Shown in pieces: positions 11,422 to 24,088 of a DNA stretch of 64,000 bases. The DNA is taken from NCBI GenBank assembly GCA_025890175.1, contig JANPYM010000002.1, positions 521,440-585,439 of the forward strand, read 5' to 3'. Under the pieces are notes generated by a model. It saw only the letters and a list, made by a program, of their open reading frames with translations, was not told the DNA's origin and ran no database searches. The translations under genes and the position numbers were made by a program. How positions within the stretch are numbered: the stretch's first letter is position 1; every line of letters starts with the position of its first letter. This DNA is from Ciborinia camelliae (taxonomy: Eukaryota; Ascomycota; Leotiomycetes; Helotiales; Sclerotiniaceae).

Positions 11422-14050
11422 ATGCTACCCTCACGCAAACGATCAAAATTAAATCCTTCCGAGGAACAGTCAACGACTTCCTCAAAAGATACCACAAAAC
11501 AGGGGCCCAATGACGTTCATCAGGCTGCAGCCTTTAACAATCAGGTAAAATACCCGACTGACTTCCGTTGCTATTGACACGAGTCAACATAAGACTAACC
11601 GGTGTACATAGCTCAAATCGAAGGCCAGTTGGTATGGAACCTGGCCGCTCAAGTCCACCACCGCCTCGACACAGATATCGAAAGAGACAATCTTAGCTGA
11701 TAAACCATCGAACGGGAATTTGGCCACAGAAATCAGTCGGTACGATCAACGAAAACCTTCATCAGTCGCATCCAGACCTCCATCAATGTATTTAGGGAAA
11801 AGTAAACCGGCATCCGAAATAACATTGGGCATTCCACCGGAAGAGGCTCCAAACTATGAGACAAATAGCAAGAACAATGAGAGTGTACCACGGGATGTTG
11901 TGACGCCAGAAACGCCTACAAGAGCTCGATCTTCGAGGGAGTCAGATACACCCAAAGAAACAAACTCGAAAAGCTCACCGGTCGCCGAAATTGCAGAGCG
12001 ACCTGTCACCCCTCAGGGCTGGTTGGGCTGGTTGGGTATGCCGTCGCAGATCTCAAAAGAGTCTATTCCTGTGGTGGAAGAGCTTCAAAAGGAAGATAAT
12101 GAAGAGGTCCTTTCGAACGAGACAACCATACCGGAGCGGACAATTGCAGACGAAACAATGGAGGTACCAAAACAAACGTTGTCAGCATCGAGGTCATGGT
12201 TTAATTTATGGTCAGCCTCTCAACCTTCAGTTCCTGCAGAAAGCCCAAACGAACCAATTTTGACACAAGTGATGGGGGATAATCCTGACATTATTATGAA
12301 AGATGCATCGAAAGACGCACCTAAATCTGCACCACCTACGCCGAGTAGATCTACAACGCAACCTGGTGGGTCTAGTTGGGCGTCGGCCTTTTGGTATTCC
12401 GACAACTCCTCAAAAGGTACCGATCCCCCAGAAAATCGGGATAAGGGGGAAATCGGCGAGCTTGCAGTCTCGGGAGAGCAGTCTCAGAGTCATCCGTTAC
12501 CAACCCAAGCTGTTCCGGCTGGCGATACCAAGGCATCCAAGGGTGACAAACAGTCAAAAGTCGGTAAAAGAGGTCGACCAAAGTCGATAGAGATTGAGGA
12601 AATATCTCAAAAAACTGCAAGTGCACAATTAGATGATGCACCAAAGAAAGTTGCCACCCCATCTCAAATTCCTTCGCCACCTAATCTATTACTTCCCTCT
12701 GTACAGAGTACTTACCATCTGATGGAAAATCCATCGATCCTACGGCAGCTTACAAGACTGATCATCCGTGGTCGACAGAAACCTATGAAGCATGTATATT
12801 TGGCCAAAGAAGTACCAAAGATCAGGAATGCAGTTGCAATAGGTGTGCATGGGCTATTTCCTGCACCTCTACTACGCAAACTCATCGGACAGCCAAGTGG
12901 GACTTCGATAAGATTTGCTAATCATGCAGCGGCTGCTATTAGGCGGTGGACAGATGCACATGGCTCTCCCGATTGTGAAATAGAGAAAGTGGCTCTTGAT
13001 GGCGAGGGTAAAATCTTTGAGAGGGTGGATAAACTATGGAAACTTCTCAGTAACTGGACCGATCGATTGCGACAAGCCGATTTTATCATGGTGGCTGCTC
13101 ATTCACAAGGCGTGCCCGTTGCTCTTATGCTTGTAGCAAAATTAATAGAAGAGGGCATAGTATCATCGGCAAGGATCGGTGTATGTGCAATGGGTAAGTT
13201 ACGAAAAGTCCTCTCATTATATAAATGTTTCTAACCTATTCTTCAGCCGGTGTATCATTGGGTCCCTTTTCCAGTCATCAAACTGGGTACCAAGCCGCGT
13301 TATTCAATGAGATGATAACAGAGCTCTTCGAGTTCGCAAATTACGAAAGTGATGTAGCGAAACATTATGAAAAGGCACTTCGACGAGTCTTAAAGTATGG
13401 AGTAAGAATAACTTTTTGCGCGAGTATTGACGACCAGCTCGTATCTATTGAGGCATGTTGAACACATTTTTCCATTTTGTTGCGTTTATTGCTAATGATT
13501 TACCAGTCTGCCATCTTCTCGCCTGCAGAGCATCCCTATATTTACCGAGCAGTATTTGTGGATGGACGTATACATGCTCCGGACTTTATTGCTCACTTAG
13601 TCGGCTTCGCGTTGAAATTACGCAATCTCGGAGTGTCAGATCATGGACTTATTCGTGAACTATCGGCGCCTCTTGCTGGAAGTCTTTATACTGGAGGGGG
13701 CCATTCTCGTCTCTATGATGATGAGAAAATATACGAGTAGGATTTCTTTCTTCAATTTCAACTAAACTCATTCACTAATCTATATCTCCAGCATGGCAAT
13801 GGATCATGCCCTTACCACTACTTCAGTTCCTGATGTTCCATTGAATATATCCCAATATTCTCCACCTACAAACGCAAACCCCTACGTCTTGCCCTGGATC
13901 ATGCGGGGAGTTCTTGAGGAAGAATTCGTAAAAACAGAACTGCATACCGAAGCAGTGGAACTACTGAAACAATTCGATGATTGGAAACCGACTACCAAAG
14001 TTTTACAAGACGTAAAGTACAGATTGGAAGCTGTTAGATCTAAACTTTGA
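11422..14050 (+). CDS. YML020W-family protein with alpha/beta-hydrolase-like motif, function unknown
   Basis: Five exons: 11422-11544, 11612-13193, 13247-13452, 13507-13736 and 13792-14050. They total 799 residues, with stop at 14050. The ATG at 11422 gives MLPSRKRSK. The N-terminal 340 residues are Ser/Pro-rich and probably disordered, with short conserved-looking blocks (ASWYGTWPL, GWLGWLGMPS, WFNLWSASQPS). The C-terminal half is globular, with AIGVHGLFPAPLL and, later, AAHSQGVPVALML. The HSQG resembles the nucleophile elbow of alpha/beta hydrolases in a GxSxG-like variant. Downstream blocks (YIYRAVFVDGRIHAPDF) match my memory of the YML020W family, which has no assigned reaction. Enzyme activity is inference only. 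The third intron (13453-13506) has a GC donor (GAG|GCATGT), because the reading frame requires joining after GAG. Confidence 0.8.
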
Positions 14051-14310
14051 CAAGGGGGCGGCGTTGTACGTCAATTTGATAGGGAGTTTTGGAGATGCTG
14101 TATTATAAGATTGCGATTTGGGATAGGGGAGGCGTAGCATTGCATATACATTATATATGGGGATCTGGAGAGCAAGGCACATGGGATGGAGTTGAAGCGT
14201 GGGTGTGGGTTGATTTTCTCGGGCTTTAGATGTTTGTAATTGGAAATGTGATACCCACATTGGATCTATGATTGTTAATGCAAGATTGGAATTTTTCTTG
14301 TACTTGTCGA

Positions 14311-15684
14311 CTACCCTGTGCTTTCCACTTTTCCTTCGTTTTGCAGGCTGACATTTCGGATAAAATTACACAAAGGCCAAAAGCTTCCCCCAAAGTCCAT
14401 GTCGTACCTATAATATGATGTCAGCTCAATATTTATATTGATAGAGCCAAGGCACTGGTAGCTAGGGCCATACCCATTTCTAGAATGGATTGGCCTTGCC
14501 CAGGTGTTCAATACCTAAACGCAAAACGCGACAGTGCTCTTCCACCTTGCAGGCTAACAGAAACATAGGGTTATGCAAAAGAAGAAAACCATACCAATAG
14601 TTAGCAGCAACACAAATACCCTCCTCTCCACAACTCTGCCCTACTTTATGATACCATAATGCTGGCAAATACAACATATCCCCCTTTTCCAAAGTCACGT
14701 GCATTGGTTGAGCTAGATGTGAGTATTTCGTTGGGTTTGTGGAAGGATCATCTGGATCCCAGGTTGCAATGGGCAATTCTGTGTGAGGTATATCGTGTTT
14801 TATGGTAAGCATAGATGGGTTGGAAATGGAACGGGTATAGGAGGCCGAGGGGAGAGGTACTTCGTTGATGCAGGGGGTGGAGAGAGGGGGAAGCAGTGTG
14901 AAATGTTTTTGGCCCAGGATTTGAACGTATATGTTTTGGTAGGGGTCTTTGTGAAGAGATGTGAGGGAATGGGAGTTTCCTATCCACTAGAATATGTGTG
15001 AGCTGAAGGTTTTGGGAGGTGGCATAGTGGTTCTTACGAGATTAATGGCGTCGGGATCTTGCTGGAGTGCTATCCTGGCGAAAGATATGTCTTTTTCAAC
15101 ATCGGAGAAGAGCGACGAGTATTCATTGCGAAGATTGTCATTTTCTATTCAGTGTCAGAACCATGAAGTAAGTAAGCCGTAAAAGAAAGAAATTGTGAAA
15201 TACTCACGTGTTTGAGCATACCGAACCTCTTCTCCTTCCTTTCTCCCGCGCAATTCTTGCTGCGAGACAAAATCGACGAATTCAGGAAAAGGCTGAAACT
15301 CTTCCCATGGCTTCACAAAGGCTAGATCCCCGTCTTCGTTTGGGGTAGGAGAGTCAGCATTTCCGTGGGGGGTCACAGCTACGTTCACTTGATGTGAGGA
15401 GAGTGTCGATTTGAGATGAGATAGTGACCAAGTAGATATTGCTTTCCACTGTGACAACCATCGTTAGTGCATGAAACTGGTATGCATTTAATGAAGGATG
15501 AAAGTTTATGAAGGTTCCTTACGTCCGACGCGAATCCTCGTACAATGAAAGGTCGATTCAAGGAGACAAAACGCATAAATTCGAGAGCGGAAGGTGCTTC
15601 ATCCAAGACAGTTATTGTGGACGAGTTAAGTTCGTTATACGTAGTTAATAGCTCAGCTATTGGGTCTGATGGAAGAGGGTCCAT
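14311..15684 (-). CDS. JmjC-domain (cupin-type) Fe(II)/2-oxoglutarate oxygenase, JMJD7-like
   Basis: Five exons (minus strand): 15684-15523, 15448-15208, 15144-15038, 14986-14595 and 14407-14311; 332 residues. The start MDPLPSDPIAELL is followed by LNRPFIVRGFASDW, the entry motif of the small JmjC/cupin_8 group. The core WIGNSHSLTSLHKDPYQNIY holds the iron-binding HxD (H182, D184). The block LEKGDMLYLPALWYHKV supplies the distal histidine (H283), and NYWYDMDF closes the fold. These features suit JMJD7-type lysyl hydroxylases more than histone demethylases, but the substrate is unknown. The last intron (14408-14594, 187 nt) is longer than the rest. The neighbouring cdt2 gene lies on the same strand with a 579-nt gap. 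Confidence 0.85.
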
Positions 15685-16263
15685 TTTGTTCCTCGAGTAT
15701 TATTACCTGTTAGAAGAGTGTTATAATATTAGATGTTGGCAAAATCAGTCTCATGGATTTGATGGGTAGAAGATTTTGATGTGGAGAAAATTTATTCTCG
15801 ATTCAATACCGGCGCAGCAGCACACGTTATTGTGAACCATTGAATCCCGAAACATCGCCAAATCTATGAACAGTGTTGTAACTTGGGGTGATATTCCTAG
15901 ATAAATTTCACTCTAGAAAGAATGTTTTTTCAGTAGGGTAGCAAGAGAGCTCTGTATCGCGGCATATGAAGATCAGAAGAGGATTCATACTCGTTGGATC
16001 TGCTTTTTAATTTCGTAATTCTCTTCTATAGCTAATACTCTTTATCATAAAATTCGGATATGCTACATAAAACATACTAATCGCCTAATGCGTTGTATGA
16101 CTGCAAGTTATAATGATCTTTGGGGTATACCTAATACGCCGAACAAACAATGCAATCAATGCTCCTCATAACAGACTCGTTTGCAGGAGACTTTCACAAA
16201 TTTGACTCAAAGTGAAAACCACCCCTTTCCCACCTCCAAGAATACCGATTTCCGAACAAGTTT
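15685..16263. other. intergenic, between cdt2 3' end and JmjC gene 5' end
   Basis: This holds the 3' flank of cdt2 and the promoter of the minus-strand JmjC gene. No open frame with coding character, RNA gene or strong repeat was seen. Confidence 0.4.
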
Positions 16264-18562
16264 CTACTCATCCTCGTCATCGTAATCCTCTTCAACATCC
16301 GCCCATCCACAACCCCACCGTCTCCCTCCAGTCTCTCCGCCCATTCTCAGATCTCTAGCATCCCGCCCCTCTCTCCAACACCTAACATTCCAATCATCGT
16401 CCGCACAGATAAGTTCACCATTACTTGTCCAACTTAGCGAACTCACTTCCCTTCCATGTCCTCTTATCAGGGCTGTTCCATGTGTGTAGATAGGGACCGG
16501 ATCCTCCACCGAAGCATCTTTCTTAGTTCCTAAGAGCGCTGAGTTGAGTCTTCCAGATCGCGATAAGGAATTGGAGCTCAATGTTTGAGATTGTTGGGTG
16601 ACGCCCTCAAATGGAGTAGAAGTATTGGCCTTTGTACCAAGGTAGCGTTCATCGGTGGGAAATAAAATTGGAGTTCCATCATTACTTCCTACAGCTAGAA
16701 GTTCGGAATTACCATCGACAGGTTTGCGAATTGCAGATTTGATGTAGAAATTTGCCACGTGGAAAGAAGGATGTCGGAATCCATATAGCGGGCCTAAGCC
16801 TTCTTGGACTGCTCGTTGAGCCAATCGTTTTCCACCACTACTTTCAAATTCAGGTGCATATCCAAGGATGAGGTGCGAGGTAGAATATGCATAGACAACA
16901 TTGTCTTTACAAACGCTGTAAAATCTGCTTCCGTCGTGACTCATACTGAGAGAGGTGATACCAAAAGGACGATTGCCGATATGGCTAGGAATCTGTTTCG
17001 TGCATGCAACTGGTTGGCAGCTTTTTCGCTTATTGGAACAATTACGGATATCCCAGAGCTTGACAATAGAATTCGATTCTGATCCTGTGAGTAGGAAGTG
17101 CTCTTGACCAGGTGGTAAGAAATGGATGCTCGTAACTGATATATCACCAATGCGTCCTTTCTTAGGAGCAGAAAGGGAGCGGGAACTTGTGGTAGATTTA
17201 GGCTCATGCGAAAGTGAACCATGATGAGCATTCAGAATTCCGTTAACATTGCCACATCGTGGAAGACTTTCACCTGGTAGCTTCTGCATCTCCATAATCG
17301 GACCGTCGTCACCCTTGCATCTTAGATCCCAAATCTGAACACTACCATCTCTGCCCGAAGTGGCGAGTACATTCTTGTTATTCGCTCCCGGTTGAAATCT
17401 TACTTGTTTTAAAGTTGCACTATGGTTTGCAAGGATAGATATTGGCTGTTGTGTTGTCATGTCTGAAACTTTGGCGGAAAGGTCTCCGGATGCCGTTGCT
17501 ATCAAGGCATCATCGTCGGACAGTGAAAGATCGATGATGGCATTTTTATGAATCTGCCAACCCAGGTATACACTGCTAAATGAAGGCTGGCCATTCTTCT
17601 CAGATTCTACTAATCGAATACGTCCTTCGTCGTCGCCAATGGCTACCAGAGAATTCGCTGCCTGCAGTCAGTACTTGTCTGTTTTTATGAGATCATATGT
17701 CAACTTACTATTCAGACCGGCGTTACAAAAAGGTATACTATCCCTGCCACCCAAGAGACTCAATGTGTGGCTTACATCTTCCGGTCTACTGTAAAAAGAT
17801 GCAGTCTCGTCTCGCCAATCTGAGTGCTGATTAGCAAATGCACATATAATAGAAAAGGGTGGGTATATTACCAGTAACAGGATATGCTAGATTGGCTCGT
17901 CTCGATCTTGAAGTGCCCAAACTTAATTGCAACAACCTCGCACTCAATCCACGATTCTCGAATGGGACGATGCGCTCTATGGGTTCCTTTGGAAGTGAAG
18001 GTTCAATAATACCTCCTTCTTCCTCGTCCTCCTTCTCCTCTACTTCTGCTTCTGTTTCTGTTTCGGCTTCTACTTCTTCAATAATTGATTGTGATTTTGG
18101 GTATGAAGAAGCTATCTTCACGGAGATACGATGTGATTGTCCCTTATGAGTTTTAACAGGTTCTTTGAATAGGCGATCATCGTCCGAACTTAGATCGTTA
18201 TGATTTGTCTTTCTTCTCTTGAATTCTCTAGGGGTTGAAATTGGTTCCTCGTTTTCCTGCCCTTGGAGCTCCAGGTTGTGAAAAGGTTTTAATGGACTAG
18301 ATTGTGCTTCTCGACGATTGTTGATCAATTCCTTCAGGGCTCGGGCAGAAGGCGAGGACATTGAAACTGTGGCAGCTTTATTGTCAAAGAACTTTCTGAA
18401 TCTCCTCGGGGTAATTGAAGTTTGTCGTCGTTCCTTTTTTGGTGTTCGTATTCTCGCGCGAATCGGGGAGGGAAGCTTTGGGAGCTGAGGAGAACTCATT
18501 GGCATTGGCATATCTGGAGAGGATGGTAGATCCATAGCATCAAATGAGGGCGATAGAGACAT
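16264..18562 (-). CDS. cdt2: Cdt2-like WD40 substrate receptor of the CRL4 ubiquitin ligase
   Basis: Cdt2 recruits substrates to Cul4-Ddb1 for degradation in S phase and after DNA damage. Three exons (minus): 18562-17872, 17819-17709 and 17657-16264; 731 residues. The N-terminal 230 residues are disordered and basic/acidic, with a TPKKERR-type nuclear signal. WD repeats begin near VAIGDDEGRIRLV and continue through IATASGDLSAKV, VLATSGRDGSVQIWDLR, FLLTGSESNSIVKLWDIR and LSWTSNGELICADDDWNVRCW. Two blades end in WDLR and WDIR, the WDxR motif that docks Ddb1, which is the main reason for the DCAF/Cdt2 assignment. The start at 18562 (MSLSPSFDAMD) is the first good ATG downstream of the likely promoter. 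Intron 2 ends in closely spaced AGs (CAGGCAG), and frame selects the second. Another WD40 DCAF remains possible. Confidence 0.8.
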
Positions 18563-19057
18563 GATGGCGATTCGAAGTAAGAGGTAAGGAAGGGTATACG
18601 CATACGCATACGCATATAGAATTATTATAGGAAATATTGGTGAAAATGAAAAAGTACTAGGTAAGGTAGCTTGATTGAGAAATGTAAAATACCTAAGGTA
18701 AGAAGGTATTGGATATTCATCCTCATGCTCATATCCACCCACCCACTCACTCGCTCACTCACTCACTCACACTCAATTAAAACGCCAAAACGCGAACCCC
18801 CCATCGATTGGATTGGATTTGGACGTGTGCCACTTAAAGTTTTAATTTTAAATCCCCCTGCTCGCGTTTTTGTGGAACCACGCGCGAAAGGCTCGGTCCA
18901 GCTTTTGCCCGTGGATTTTTGGGTGCTTATCTCAGCATCACGTGTAGATAAGAGCACTCTGTTTTTTTTTTTGATTTCTTCATCAACTGAAAGATTGAGG
19001 GTGTGGATTATCCTTCCTTCATATTACTCGTCACCATCCTCATCTCAACCCGACATC
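18563..19057. promoter_or_regulatory. bidirectional promoter of cdt2 (-) and spb1 (+) with MBF/SBF-like boxes
   Basis: This 495-nt divergent region carries AAAACGCGAA at 18787-18796, CGCGTTTT at 18863-18870 (AAAACGCG on the minus strand) and CGCGAAA at 18883-18889. These match the ACGCG (MCB) and CRCGAAA (SCB) boxes used by fungal G1/S factors. A TCACTCACTCAC run lies near 18745-18775. Function is inferred. Confidence 0.5.
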
Positions 19058-21635
19058 ATGGGTATTCAAAAGAAGCATGGTAAAGGTCGTCTTGATAAAT
19101 GGTACAAACTTGCCAAGGAGAAGGGATACAGAGCCAGAGCTGCATTCAAATTGATTCAATTGAATAAGAAATATGGCTTCTTGGAGAAGAGTAAAGTGTT
19201 GTTGGATCTTTGCGCGGCTCCTGGAGTAAGTATAATACCTCATCTATGTCGCAATTCCACTAACTCGGTGATAGTCATGGTGTCAAGTTGCAGCAGAGAC
19301 TATGCCAGTGAGCAGTCTGATTGTCGGTGTTGATCTTTCTCCCATTAAAGCAATCCCTCGAGTTATTACCTTCCAGAGCGATATTACGACCGAGAAGTGT
19401 CGCGCTACTATTCGTACACATTTCAAATCCTGGAAGGCAGATACAGTGTTGCACGATGGAGCTCCCAATGTTGGTACTGCTTGGGTTCAGGATTCTTTCA
19501 ACCAAGCCGAATTGGCCCTTCAATCCTTGAAGCTTGCAACGGAATTCCTCGCGCCAGGCGGTACTTTTGTTACGAAAGTCTTCAGATCTAAAGATTATAA
19601 CAGTCTGCTCTGGGTTTTCAATCAATTGTTTACCAAGGTCGAAGCAACGAAACCCCCCTCCTCCAGAAATGTTTCCGCAGAAATTTTCGTTGTATGTCAA
19701 GGGTTTAAGGCGCCAAAACATCTTGATCCCAAATTCGTCGACCCTCGTCATGTTTTCGCGGAACTCTCAGATCCCACACCCAATAACGAGGCCAAGGTTT
19801 TCAATCCTGAAATCAAGAAGAGGAAGAGGGACGGTTATGAGGATGACAACATGACACAATTCAAGGAGATTCCAGCTAGCGAGTTTATACAAACAACCGA
19901 TCCTATTGCCATTCTTGGTAGTATGAATCGACTGAGTTTTGTGCAACCGCCAAATGGAGATGTAGCTCTGGCTGCTCTGGATAAGCTACCAGAAACAACG
20001 GATGAAATCCGTAATGATTGTGCAGACTTGAGGGTGCTTGGTAGAAAGGAGTTTAGAAACCTTTTGAAATGGCGTTTGAAAGTGAGAGAAAAGTTCGGGT
20101 TTGCTACCAAGAAGGGCGCAAAGGCAGAGCCGGAAGAGGTAGCCGAGGTGGAAGATATGGATGAGGAACTAAAGATCCAGGAAGAACTACAGGCTATGAG
20201 CGAGAAGGAGAGCTCCCGTAAAAAGCGTGAAAAGAGAAGAGAAAACGAGAAGAAGCAAAGGGAGATCGTTCGTATGCAATTGCACATGACAGCACCAACA
20301 GATATCGGTCTAGAACAAGCGGGACCAAATGGTGAAGGATCTATGTTCGGACTGAAAGCAATAGACAAAGCCGGTGCTGCAAACAAGATCGCGAAAGGAA
20401 AAATGGCAATTCTCAAAGAATCTGACCCAAGAAAGGAGGATGGTGGGTTTGCTTCGGATAGTGAGAGTGACGATGAGCAAGATCGACTTGATAGGGAACT
20501 TGATTCGATGTATGAGATGTACCAGGAGCAAAAATCAAGCGCCGATGCCAAATTCCGCGCCAAGAAGGCAAGGAAAGAGCATGAAGATGGTGACTGGGAA
20601 GGATTTTCGGCGGAAGAGGCACAGAGCGACGATGATAATCTAGAGGAGGATAGCAGTGATGAATCTGATGACGAAGGGCCTTCCAAACAATCTTTGTTGA
20701 CTGATTTGGAGCGAGACGAGAAGAAGACTGGCGGGCTCTCGAGAAGAGCAACCCAATTTTTCGACCAGGACATATTCAAGGACATTGGAGGCATACCCGA
20801 AGAGGAAGAAGAGGAAGAAGCAGATGAGGAAGATGAGGAAGTTCAGGCCGACCTTGACGAGCTTATGAAGGACAGAGTGATTGAAGAGGAAGACGAAATC
20901 ATGGAAGAAGCGCCTGAAGAAAGTGACAGCAGCGATGACGAAAACGGTTTCGAAGTCGTAAAACGTAGAGAGGGTGAAGCTCAATGGGAAGATGAAGAGC
21001 CTAAAAAAGATGGACGATTAGGTGTGTAGCATTCTCCTCCAGTATGTATCCTTACAGCTTTACTAACACAACCTCCCACAGACATCGATATCATCACCGC
21101 GGAAGCCATGACCCTTGCGCAGCAGATCGCATCAGGTCAAAAATCCATGTACGATCTCGCCGATGAAAGTTATAACAAATACGCCTTCAAAGACCGCGAC
21201 GGCCTCCCCGACTGGTTCCTTGATGACGAAGGTAAACACGATAGACCGCACCGACCTATTTCCGCCGCCGGTGCCGCAGCCATCAAAGAAAAGCTCCGCG
21301 CTCTAAATGCTCGACCGATCAAAAAGGTTCGCGAAGCCAAGGACCGCAAGAAGTTCAAGGCCGCGCAACGACTCGAGAAATTGAGGAAGAAGTCTGCGTT
21401 GTTGGCTGATGAGGAGGGCATGACGGAGAAGGAGAAGGCGAATAGTATTGGGAAGTTGATGAGCAAGGCGGGGAAGAAGAAGCCCAAGCAGAACGTGAAG
21501 GTTGTGGTTGCTACCGGTGGAAATAGGGGAATTGCGGGTAGACCGAGGGGTGTTAAGGGTAAATATAAGATTGTGGATGCTAGGTTGAAGAAGGATGTTA
21601 GGGGTTTGAAGAGAGCAGCTAAGAAGAAGAAGTGA
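19058..21635 (+). CDS. spb1: AdoMet-dependent rRNA methyltransferase Spb1
   Basis: Spb1 2'-O-methylates 25S rRNA in pre-60S particles in the nucleolus. Exons 19058-19225, 19275-21021 and 21082-21635 give 822 residues (yeast Spb1 has 841). The N-terminus [20 protein letters not shown] is a hallmark. The FtsJ/RrmJ domain has the SAM-binding [15 protein letters not shown], split by intron 1, and the catalytic K-D-K-E tetrad is seen as K31 (AAFKLIQ), D117 (LHDGAPN), K157 (FVTKVF) and E192 (SAEIFVV). A central DUF3381-like segment, acidic runs (about 560-640) and the basic Spb1 C-terminal domain ([20 protein letters not shown]) follow, ending in RAAKKKK. The gene is complete and shares its promoter region with cdt2. 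Confidence 0.95.
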
Positions 21636-22163
21636 TCTAGTTAATTAGTGGATATGAGTTTTGGGAAATGAGGTGTTGGTACACAGCATTGGAAGAAAAT
21701 CGATTCAAGTATTCAAGGCACAACAGTATATTTGATAGTTGATAGTGGTTTATTTCACCTTTTCATGAGTAGTCAAGTACCGTCCGACATGATCAATGTG
21801 TCAAATATGCTGCGGTATGTGTAGCAAGATATATTAAATAATAACCGGGTTCTCTTGACCCTTGATTTACACCTTTCCTCCGAACTGGATACATGTAAAT
21901 ATGTGTATACCATATAAATATATGTATACCACCTCTTCTCATCATGATTCATATGATACAATTAATAAAGCAAAAGCGCCTCGCTCTGTTCCTCATAAGA
22001 TTTGGGTATCCCGTCCGGCTCAAAAAAAAGCAATCCCAAAGCATCCTCAACTCCTATTCTCCTATGATCGTCCCTTGAATCAAATATGCGGTAACGCTGT
22101 AAGCACAAAGAAAGAAAGATTATTGTGTAATTTAAACGCTTTATACATATCTCAGAGGCAACT
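21636..22163. other. convergent 3' flanks of spb1 and the GH16 gene
   Basis: This is an AT-leaning stretch between two convergent genes. Open frames here are short and lack domain features, so it probably holds both 3' UTRs. Confidence 0.45.
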
Positions 22164-23360
22164 TTATAGCAAAATCATGACGATCATAGAAAGGAGAACG
22201 AAAAATGATATTGAGCCTAGAGATCCCACGGTTGGTGCCATGGTAGCCTCACTTTTGGTGTACACCGTTTGATTATTCGTCGCATTCTTTTGATCGCTGA
22301 AGAAATATGTACTTGCTGAAATGTTGCCATTGATCGCTTCCGGATTCGGAGCCAAAGTCTGGTCTGGAATGGCACAAATGGCATTTGTGGCTCTAGGGTC
22401 TTTACAGCGTTTCCTCAGGGCTGTCCCACGCATTGGGTCTGAGGAATTAAAGTAGGCTTTCACATAGCTGACGGAGATAACAGCGTCATGTGATGGCGGA
22501 CCCGAAGACCATAAAGGGTTTCCATTGCTCCATTGCGTAAGAATCATATGACCGGGCGATGTTGGGACAGCTGTACTGTTCATCTTTGCAAGGATTTGTC
22601 CATCCGCGTAGAATATGACGTTTCCAGGGATAAAGTCAATGCGATATTCATGGTAGCCAGTAGTTGGATTGAAGGGAAGGTTCGCCACAACATAGTTACC
22701 AGTGCCGGCAGCGTTATAGCCGGCCTGGACCGATTGCACCGATTGTAGAACAAGATTGACGGGAAATGTATTGTTGTCGACGTTGAATTGAGAAGAGAGA
22801 AACTCCATATCGATTTCTTGGCTGTCATTAAAATACTAAGTCATAATTAGGTCTGATATATAGATAGATAGTTGGTCTCAAATCTATCAAATGGAACTTA
22901 CCCAGAAGAAAGCTGAACAGGTACCAGGAGTTAAGGTCAACTTCATAGCAGCTCTATATGTTCCCCAAAGTAAATCTTCACGGGCTGAATCCATCTCCGC
23001 GGTCTGGACAAATCCATTTGTAGGGTTTCCTCCGCTGACAGTGAGTTGGACACCAGGATCAACACCAAATTCCCCATTTCCAGACCATGTATACTCGTCA
23101 AGTATAGGATTCGATGCGACCTGATTGATGCTGTAGTTCATGCCATAAGGACCGCGTCCAGCGGCAGCCGACATGTTGAATTGCTGTCGTCTCCAATCGG
23201 TATCCAGAGTAACATTGGAAAGGTGCAAGAAGTCCGACTCGATAAGGTCAGTGAAGATATAGGGTTCCACAGAATCGCCGATGGAGGAGGAATAACCGCA
23301 TTCACAATCCGCAGTCGCATAGCCTGCGACGGCCAGGACCATAGGAAGAATAAACCTCAT
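22164..23360 (-). CDS. secreted, probably GPI-anchored glycoside hydrolase family 16 enzyme
   Basis: Exons 23360-22902 and 22835-22164 (minus), both phase 0, give 376 residues. A signal peptide is visible (MRFILPMVLAVAGYATADC). The concanavalin-type fold shows SAREDLLWGTYRAAMKL, then FFWYFNDSQEIDMEF, in which E160, D162 and E164 form the ExDxE catalytic motif of GH16. Substrate-groove blocks GYHEYRIDFIPGNVIFYADG and HMILTQWSNGNPLWSSGPP follow. Several NxS/T sequons are present, and the C-terminus is a hydrophobic tail (SISFFVLLSMIVMILL) after a small-residue region, consistent with GPI attachment. Likely substrate is a beta-glucan of the wall or of plant or fungal origin; this cannot be settled by eye. 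A start at 23360 is preferred over an upstream in-frame extension because it begins the signal peptide. Confidence 0.88.
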
Positions 23361-23720
23361 TTTTGAAAATGGAACTTTAAATGATTGTAGGAAAGAAAAA
23401 GTCCTTGCGACAATGATATTATGATTGTATGCGGTCAATATATTGGTGGTACCTAGGTACGACGAAAACAAACAAGTATCTCCTTTTGATGTACCCCGTA
23501 CAAGTTATGTATGGTATTATCGCCAAAGTGAAAAGTGAAATGCGGTTGAAATGAACGTGAATTAATCTTCATCTGTTGACTGAACAGTCCAGGAAATATG
23601 AGATTGATTAAAAAAGGAGTATGTGATTGTGTTGTTTGAAAATAGTTTTGATCAGACAGCTTGACATCTGTGAAATTGTTATGATACAGTCGAAAGACAC
23701 AGGTCAGGTGGCGGTTGGTG

Positions 23721-23806
23721 AGAAGGAAGAAGAGGAAGAAGAAGGGGAAGAAGAGGAGGAGGAGAAGAGGAAGGAGGAGGAGGAGGAGGAGGAAGAAGAA
23801 GAGGGT
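23721..23806. repeat. purine (GAA/GGA) microsatellite
   Basis: A strand-asymmetric run of GAA, GGAA and GGA units lies at this position. Translation yields only Glu/Lys runs, so it is treated as simple sequence. Confidence 0.8.
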
Positions 23807-24040
23807 GGCGGGGCTGAGTAAAATGTAAGAAGATTAATCAAATTGTATTAAGAGAATGGCATGAATAGAAAGAGATCAACAAGGTGATAGATAGGAAAGA
23901 ACGTATGCGCGCGCGCGTGTATATGTGTGTGTGTGTGTGTTTGTTGTGAGAGAAGGAAAGGAAAGAAGGAAAGAAGGAAGAAGAAAGAAGAGAAGAAAGA
24001 AGAAAAGATTGCATACGGAAAGAGCAATCAAGCATCGCAT

Positions 24041-24088
24041 CGCATCACATCAGATCATATCAGATCATATCATATCATATCATATCAC
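24041..24088. repeat. CATAT/CAGAT pentanucleotide repeat
   Basis: CATAT and CAGAT units are tandemly repeated. It lies just downstream of a TG dinucleotide run (about 23920-23942) and an AGAAGGAAAG purine tract (about 23947-24008). Confidence 0.7.

Noticed and set aside
19835..20794. 319-codon minus-strand open frame
   Set aside because: It lies wholly antisense to the Spb1 coding exon, and its Ser/Phe/Leu-rich translation reflects the acidic/basic codons of Spb1.
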